Positions 32,402 through 35,775 of a stretch of 35,775 bases of DNA are shown piece after piece (the stretch's first letter is position 1; each line of letters opens with the position of its first letter). Below the pieces are notes generated by a model, which was given only the letters and a program-made list of their open reading frames with translations, was not told the DNA's origin and did not search any database. Origin of the DNA: a virus. The position numbers and the translations under genes were made by a program. Location: the IMG/VR virus record IMGVR_UViG_3300048839_000322, positions 1 to 35,775 of that record. One strand, written 5' to 3'.

Positions 32402-33208
32402 TTATTTCAGATTCTTATTTCGCCACTTACGGTAAGCCGCAGCGTCTTTCAATGGTGGTGCGTCAGAATCGCTGCGTCCCGCTCCTGCACCTAAGCCTAA
32501 TCCACCATTGATTGTTGCCTTGAATAAATTAAAATTCTCAGGCCGTTCCTTCATACGTTTTACTGCCTCTGAAATTGTGAGGTCCAGAGTTACCTCAGCA
32601 CCTGTTTTCGAGTCCTTATCAAGGAGTTTTACTCGCGGTGTAAAAATGTCTTTAGGGGCACCGCTTTCATCCATCTCTTGAACAACTCGTGGTGACATCT
32701 GAGCTTGCACTAAACCGATAATTTGGCTAGTGTCATAAGCCTCATGTTCTTCTGAGGCTTTATGTATAGCGTTAATAATCAAAGCGCGTTCGAACCGGGC
32801 TTTCCACGTATCTCGTTCTGTAGTAACGTTTGTGAGTTTTGAATCATAATCCTTTTGTAACTTTTCTCGATCTTTCTTTGCAAGTTGCTCTTTTGTTAAA
32901 AGCTGATCATTGAGTTCTTCAATACGTTTTGAGAGAGCTGCTTGTTCTTGTTCTGTAAGATTTTTCGATTGCTTAATTGTTTCGAGTTCGGCGATAATCT
33001 TTTTAGCTTTTTCTTCGTTCTTACGACGATCGTTAGCTAAGATCTTGTTCAACTCGTCTTGAGTGAACGTTTTCTTATTAGGATCACCACCTTCCGGGTT
33101 TGAGTTTGGGTCTTGATTTTTATCATCAGCATTAGAATCGTCGTTCTGACTGTCATCATCACCCTCATACAAGAGGTAGAATTTCTTAAAAGCAAATGCT
33201 TTATACAT
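32402..33208 (-). CDS. capsid scaffold protein
   Basis: 268 residues. An acidic, disordered N-terminus (GDDDSQNDDSNADDKNQD) is followed by a long charged coiled coil (about 48-135, e.g. LTEQEQAALSKRIEELNDQL) and a C-terminal basic segment (AAAYRKWRNKNLK). This is the usual structure of phage scaffolds that direct coat assembly and then leave. GGGAG precedes the ATG. The gene lies directly before the coat gene, with 16 bases between. Confidence 0.85.
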   Translation of the reverse strand: MYKAFAFKKFYLLYEGDDDSQNDDSNADDKNQDPNSNPEGGDPNKKTFTQDELNKILANDRRKNEEKAKKIIAELETIKQSKNLTEQEQAALSKRIEELNDQLLTKEQLAKKDREKLQKDYDSKLTNVTTERDTWKARFERALIINAIHKASEEHEAYDTSQIIGLVQAQMSPRVVQEMDESGAPKDIFTPRVKLLDKDSKTGAEVTLDLTISEAVKRMKERPENFNLFKATINGGLGLGAGAGRSDSDAPPLKDAAAYRKWRNKNLK

Positions 33209-33211
33209 ACT

Positions 33212-34036
33212 TTAAGACTCCCGACTAATTGTCAAAATCCTAGGATCACGTAAATAGGGCTTAAGTAGCTGCCAAGCTCTTGCACTAACTATACCGGCAG
33301 CTATCCATTCAGGGAAAACACCGCGTTGATACGTTTCGCGTACACCACCATATTGTTCTGACTCAGATCGTAACATTTCCATTTCATAATCTGGATCACT
33401 ACCGTCTAATAGTTTCCAAGCCAATTCATAGGCTGCGAACTTTACGTTAGTTGGTACTAATGTATCGTCGTCGCGAGGAAATTCTAAATACTGATCTGAG
33501 TCTGCTTTTTCACCTTTGAAATTTAGATTATCAATTAAGCGTGTTGCTTCTGTTAAAGCTGCTATTCTATCTGAGTTTGTTGCATCTAACCAAGCTGTTG
33601 AATTTAATCTTGTTGAGAAGTAACTTGATGCATCCAAAATAGTTCCATAGATGGTGCCACCGACATCACCTATTTCACTAGTCTGTGTTACATCAAAGTA
33701 ATAAATCTCACTTGAGTACTTCGAAGTCCCCCAAGTCCACTCTAAAAGGACTTCATGACGTTCTATGGTTCCGGGAGACGAACTTTCATTTACTATAATA
33801 TTATCTTCTGGTTGTATATTCCAAGTTACATTACCCTGTGTGTCTAATGTTATATCATTTGCATTTAAAGCGTTTTGCTTGAAACGCCCATTAATAACTT
33901 CTCTAGTATTTAAGTCTGTTATAGTAATTGTAAATGTTGATATGTCTGCGGAACCCATAGGACTTCCAAGGTTATCTAACAAGACACCTGTGAAAGTCCC
34001 TGATTGTTCCTCATTGAAACTATATGAAGTTGGCAT
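33212..34036 (-). CDS. head-tail adaptor with N-terminal Ig-like domain
   Basis: 274 residues in two parts. Residues 1-135 are a beta-rich Ig-like or BppU-like domain (FTGVLLDNLGSPMGSADIST, YYFDVTQTSEIGDVGG). Residues about 136-274 resemble the helical adaptor family sometimes annotated as DnaT-like (YFSTRLNSTAWLDATNSDR, ALTEATRLIDNLNFKG), which is usually a stand-alone head-tail connector. The fused exposed domain may sit on the head surface. It starts at TAATG with the preceding gene without a clear ribosome site. Confidence 0.75.
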   Translation of the reverse strand: MPTSYSFNEEQSGTFTGVLLDNLGSPMGSADISTFTITITDLNTREVINGRFKQNALNANDITLDTQGNVTWNIQPEDNIIVNESSSPGTIERHEVLLEWTWGTSKYSSEIYYFDVTQTSEIGDVGGTIYGTILDASSYFSTRLNSTAWLDATNSDRIAALTEATRLIDNLNFKGEKADSDQYLEFPRDDDTLVPTNVKFAAYELAWKLLDGSDPDYEMEMLRSESEQYGGVRETYQRGVFPEWIAAGIVSARAWQLLKPYLRDPRILTISRES

Positions 34037-34527
34037 TAACCACTCGCGGAGGTCAAGGTTATCGTAACATTGAGAACATCGTCAATAGCAACTGTACGAG
34101 TTGCAGTGAAAGCACCCTCACCGTAAAGCGTTCCACTAGTACCACTGGTTACTGTCGCAACGAAAGCGCCTTTAAGAGTACCACCAGTAGTAATCGTGAA
34201 ACTAGCTTTGCTGGCACTATTGTCTACACTGCCAGCACTAACAGTCCCAAGCGTAAGAGCTTTACGCGTACCACTATAGGTTGTGAATTCAGTCCAACCA
34301 GAGTGGCTAGCGAGAGTATCACCAGCAGCGAAAGCTGTCCAGCCAGCATTATCAACTAGACCAACGTACCATGCTGCTGTGTAAGACGAACCTTTGAAAT
34401 ACTTATCAAGAATATCATTTAACCCAACGGTTACAATAATATTCTTAATGGTCTCTTCCCACAACAATTTACCTTTTCGAAAGCATTCGAAACGGTAATA
34501 ATTAGTAAGCACAAGATTACTTTGCAT
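34036..34527 (-). CDS. beta-rich virion protein, paralogue of the 22832-23380 product
   Basis: 163 residues. AWYVGLVDNAGWTAFAAGD, SGTSGTLYGEGAFTAT and the Ser/Thr-rich centre match the other copy at 22832. A TGAGG site overlapping the stop of the repeat protein gene precedes the ATG. Position among head genes suggests a decoration or head fibre component. It ends in the TAATG overlap with the adaptor gene. Confidence 0.75.
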   Translation of the reverse strand: MQSNLVLTNYYRFECFRKGKLLWEETIKNIIVTVGLNDILDKYFKGSSYTAAWYVGLVDNAGWTAFAAGDTLASHSGWTEFTTYSGTRKALTLGTVSAGSVDNSASKASFTITTGGTLKGAFVATVTSGTSGTLYGEGAFTATRTVAIDDVLNVTITLTSASG

Positions 34528-34534
34528 CTTTTCC

Positions 34535-35775
34535 TCACAGTTTTACAAGGATCTCGTTAGAAATCTGACTCTTAACTATACTGGCTCCAGTTAAAGTAAT
34601 TTGATCTGGGTCGCCACCAAAAGTGCTTAGTATATTGAATGTTGTACTGAAAGTTATAGCCGCTGCTAACGCACCATTACTTGCTTGTGTACTATTAAGT
34701 ACAGTTGCTAATGCTAAGTTATCCTGTGCATTAAGCTGAGTTGAAATCGACGTAGTAAAAGTATTTGCTAAATTTAAAGTATTATAAAAATTGATTTGTA
34801 CTGTTTGACCATTATTAATAATTGTAGCAAGTGTTAAATCAGCGTATACATTTCTTATAACAGCTTGAGAAGAATTTAAAGTGGTTCCTAAGGTAATACT
34901 ATCAGTGATAGTGTTACCCATATTTGTATTATAAGTTAGACTTGTTGCTAATACTGTACTAGATCCAAAGATACCAGTATTTGATTCTGTTATATTAGTT
35001 ATAAGATTTAATGGTAACTGGTTATAGGCTGTTAGTTGTGTACTATTCGTTATATTAAATGTGTTAGCTAATATTAAAGTATTTGCTGCTGTTAACTGAT
35101 TAGCTAGAGCTTGATTTAGAGTATTTGTAAAAGTTAATGGTTCGTTGAATATACTACCAGTACTTACGGCTAATCCAAAACTACCAGCTATTGCTAGAGT
35201 ATTAGCGGCTGTTAATTGATTACTTAAAGCAATATTAGCCGTAACTGGTAGAGTTAAAACACTATAAATAGTATTGTAATTTGCTTGAGACTGATTAGTT
35301 ATAACTGGTAAGGTTAGCGTTTCAGTGAACATAGCACCAGTAGATGTAGTATAAGTTAAAGTATTAGCTAAAGCCAAGCTATTATAAGCAGTTAATTGGT
35401 TGGCTTGAGTGCTGTTAAAAGTATTAGCTAGGGTTAAGTTATTATAGGCAGTTAACTGATTAGCTTGCGAATTATTAGTTATAACTGGTAAGGTTAGCGT
35501 TTCAGTGAACGTCGCACCAGTAGATGTAGCATAAGTTAAAGTATTAGCTAAAGCCAAGCTATTATAAGCAGTTAATTGAGCAGATGTAGCATAAGTTAAA
35601 GTATTAGCTAAAGCCAAGCTATTATAAGCAGTTAATTGACCAGCTTGTGAATTATTAGTTATAACTGGTAAGGTTAGCGTTTCAGTATACGTTGCACCAG
35701 TAGATACTACAAATGTCAATGTACTAGCTAAAGTTAGAGCATTATAACCAGTAAGTTGAGTTGGTTGTAACTGAT
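34535..35775 (-). CDS. large repeat protein, partial at its 5' end
   Basis: The reading frame is open to the right edge (TTG 35719 is not a credible start, since the repeat continues upstream of it), so the N-terminus is missing. The 413 visible residues are almost entirely repeats of about 20 residues (consensus QLTAYNSLALANTLTYATS), grouped into units of about 60 containing TETLTLPVITNNSQA. They become more divergent toward the C-terminus, which ends TGASIVKSQISNEILVKL. Composition is Thr, Asn, Ala and Leu; Cys is absent. It probably forms a beta-solenoid or fibre. It resembles the smaller repeat protein at 22283. Confidence 0.7.
   Translation of the reverse strand, partial: QLQPTQLTGYNALTLASTLTFVVSTGATYTETLTLPVITNNSQAGQLTAYNSLALANTLTYATSAQLTAYNSLALANTLTYATSTGATFTETLTLPVITNNSQANQLTAYNNLTLANTFNSTQANQLTAYNSLALANTLTYTTSTGAMFTETLTLPVITNQSQANYNTIYSVLTLPVTANIALSNQLTAANTLAIAGSFGLAVSTGSIFNEPLTFTNTLNQALANQLTAANTLILANTFNITNSTQLTAYNQLPLNLITNITESNTGIFGSSTVLATSLTYNTNMGNTITDSITLGTTLNSSQAVIRNVYADLTLATIINNGQTVQINFYNTLNLANTFTTSISTQLNAQDNLALATVLNSTQASNGALAAAITFSTTFNILSTFGGDPDQITLTGASIVKSQISNEILVKL
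35281..35720. repeat. 60-bp tandem repeats in a 180-bp higher-order period
   Basis: The units at 35522-35579 and 35582-35639 are identical over 58 bases. Segments starting ATTAGTTATAACTGG recur at 180-base spacing (about 35294, 35474, 35654). Further units occur to the left with increasing divergence. The period is a multiple of three, so the reading frame is kept. The near identity implies recent expansion or gene conversion. Confidence 0.9.

Noticed and set aside
31066-32511. 481-residue rightward open frame opposite the coat gene
   Set aside because: Its composition (Arg, Thr, His, Ser, Asn in monotonous patterns) shows no fold, it lacks a ribosome site, and it mirrors a GC-biased highly expressed gene where antisense stops are rare.
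34535-35719. Start of the repeat gene at TTG 35719
   Set aside because: The frame and the repeat continue upstream to the window edge, so the gene is cut by the window.
35281-35720. CRISPR array
   Set aside because: Repeats are contiguous 60-base coding units without unique spacers and keep one reading frame.

Overview
The window is part of a tailed double-stranded DNA bacteriophage (or prophage) genome, most likely of siphovirus build. It has a P22-type coat protein, a scaffold, head-tail connector proteins, a tail tube protein, a frameshifted pair of tail assembly chaperones, a 1630-residue tape measure protein and a tail tip module. At roughly 1.5 angstrom per tape-measure residue, a general ruler relation, the tail would be about 240 nm long. 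The host is not identifiable with confidence. Genes carry ordinary bacterial Shine-Dalgarno sites (AAAGGTGA, TGAGG, GGGAG) and use the standard code. The DNA is AT-rich, except for the ParB-like and coat genes, whose codons look richer in G and C. No integrase, terminase, portal, lysis gene or tRNA is visible; terminase and portal probably lie beyond the right edge.

Layout. (1) 1-1954, leftward: a possible partial gene at the left edge, a GC-rich hairpin, a conserved-looking protein of unknown function and a ParB-like protein. (2) 1955-2316: a divergent control region in which two promoter-like boxes and two palindromic leaders form one large inverted arrangement. (3) 2317-8629, rightward: DNA metabolism, with an archaeo-eukaryotic-type primase/superfamily 3 helicase interrupted by an intein, two small unknowns, a dNMP kinase, a DNA adenine methylase and a DnaQ-like exonuclease. 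(4) 8522-35775, all leftward. Read in the direction of transcription (right to left) it gives a 60-bp repeat protein, a beta-rich virion-type protein, connector, scaffold, coat, terminator, connector and tail terminator proteins, tail tube, chaperones, tape measure, a second virion-type/repeat protein pair, a metallophosphoesterase with a second intein, a deoxyribosyltransferase-like enzyme, tail tip proteins, a cysteine-rich adhesin-like protein, and then an accessory island.

The accessory island (8522-13065) is the most unusual part. It encodes a GT4 and a GT2 glycosyltransferase, a radical SAM enzyme, a phosphoribosyltransferase-HAD fusion and two small cysteine-rich proteins. The GT2 and the phosphoribosyltransferase-HAD protein share a nearly identical N-terminal zinc-finger-like module of about 80 residues. 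The genes are tightly coupled to each other and to the adhesin-like gene, so they look like one virion- or nucleotide-modification pathway co-expressed with late genes. Its substrate cannot be read from sequence.

The replication operon and the late operon converge and overlap by 108 bp. Each appears to end at a hairpin inside the other operon's last gene. A two-gene cassette (beta-rich protein plus repeat protein) occurs twice, about 11 kb apart, and one copy is actively repetitive at the DNA level (60-bp units within a 180-bp higher-order period).
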